Source: an uncultured Alphaproteobacteria bacterium (GTDB lineage Bacteria > Pseudomonadota > Alphaproteobacteria > Caulobacterales > Caulobacteraceae). Taken from it: a stretch of DNA of 5,427 bases. Positions 5,154 through 5,427 of this stretch are shown here, piece by piece; positions within the stretch are counted from its first letter, which is position 1, and the number at the start of each line of letters is the position of its first letter. Under the pieces are notes generated by a model. The model was not told where the DNA came from, did no database searches, and saw only the letters and a program-made list of their open reading frames with translations. The DNA is taken from assembly GCA_903933475.1 (NCBI GenBank), contig CAIZKE010000065.1, positions 1 through 5,427 on the forward strand, read 5' to 3'. Position numbers and translations under genes: made by a program.

Positions 5154-5427
5154 TCATTCCTGTCCCATTGAACAAACTGAAGTATCGAGGCACTCCGAAG
5201 TCCGCATTACACATTCATAGAGTAAGACTTCGTCGACCCAGTACAGCTCGAACCCACCTTCAGGGGGGCTGGTGAGCGTAAAGCCGACGACGCTTTCGGC
5301 CATAACCTGTCCAGGGATTGACAAATGTCCGGGCACGGAATTTTGCACAAACGGGTCGCAGTGAGAGGGCCCTCTGCTGTACACCAGCCCCCTAGGTAAT
5401 CCATCCTGCTCCAAGGCTGGAGAGGGA
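5154..5427 (-). CDS. Possible 3' end of an upstream cotranscribed gene, hypothetical
   Basis: A minus-strand frame is open from the right edge of the window to a TGA at 5154-5156, 3 nt before the RTX ATG. A TTG at 5412-5414 could start it, but the frame continues past that to the edge, so it is better read as the end of a longer gene. The segment VVGFTLTSPPEGGFELYWVDEVLLYE has the alternating pattern of paired beta strands, and WVDEVLLYE recalls the final strand of carbohydrate-binding jelly-roll modules (typically a VDDVxLY-like ending). Five cysteines occur. Against a real gene, third codon positions are only about 60% G or C by hand count, well below the neighbours. The close spacing and the RTX ribosome binding site inside its last codons favour it. 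If it is not coding, this stretch is the leader and promoter region of the RTX gene. Confidence 0.4.
   Translation of the reverse strand, partial: PSPALEQDGLPRGLVYSRGPSHCDPFVQNSVPGHLSIPGQVMAESVVGFTLTSPPEGGFELYWVDEVLLYECVMRTSECLDTSVCSMGQE
5158..5161 (-). promoter_or_regulatory. Ribosome binding site of the RTX propeller gene
   Basis: AGGA on the minus strand ends 7 nt before the ATG at 5148-5150. It lies inside the final codons (CAG GAA TGA) of the upstream open frame, an arrangement typical of closely spaced operon genes. Confidence 0.6.

Noticed and set aside
5318..5346. TTGACA on the plus strand, a consensus -35 box
   Set aside because: At 17-nt spacing the -10 position reads TTTTGC, far from TATAAT. 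The element points into the antisense of the right-edge frame and the RTX gene with no plus-strand gene following.

Overview
The window is high-GC DNA with codons ending mostly in G or C. Its gene content fits an alphaproteobacterium, most likely Caulobacterales (Caulobacter, Phenylobacterium or Brevundimonas-like). The lineage is inferred from base composition and from the style of the RTX protein's C-terminal tail. There is no rRNA or other lineage marker here. I found no tRNA, rRNA, CRISPR array, transposase or attachment site.

Layout from left to right. (1) 1-189, + strand: the C-terminal end of an acyl-CoA synthetase (AMP-binding family), cut by the window edge. (2) 215-1837, - strand: a 540-residue protein with two membrane segments, a long helical region between them that is probably periplasmic, and a C-terminal beta-rich domain resembling AIM24. 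(3) 1838-2052: a divergent intergenic region holding a 10-bp palindrome and the start signals of the genes on both sides. (4) 2053-3207, + strand: a complete PLP-dependent sugar aminotransferase of the DegT/DnrJ/EryC1/StrS family, closest in motifs to WbpE/WlbC enzymes that make amino-sugar precursors of surface polysaccharides. (5) 3204-5150, - strand: a 648-residue cell-surface or secreted protein. It has seven FG-GAP/VCBS calcium loops (a predicted seven-bladed propeller), then 20 RTX nonapeptides in unbroken register, then a type I secretion-type C-terminus. (6) 5154 to the right edge, - strand: the end of an open frame that stops 3 nt before the RTX start. It may be the 3' end of a cotranscribed gene.

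Genes 4 and 5 converge so tightly that one palindromic CTAG supplies the stop codon of both. Genes 1 and 2 converge across 25 nt, and genes 2 and 4 are divergent.

A cell-surface theme (nucleotide-sugar amination, a secreted calcium-dependent propeller protein, an envelope-spanning coiled-coil protein) can be drawn across the window. The genes are not in one operon, however, and no sequence evidence ties them into one system. The two least conventional items are the propeller-RTX fusion and the coiled-coil/AIM24-like membrane protein.
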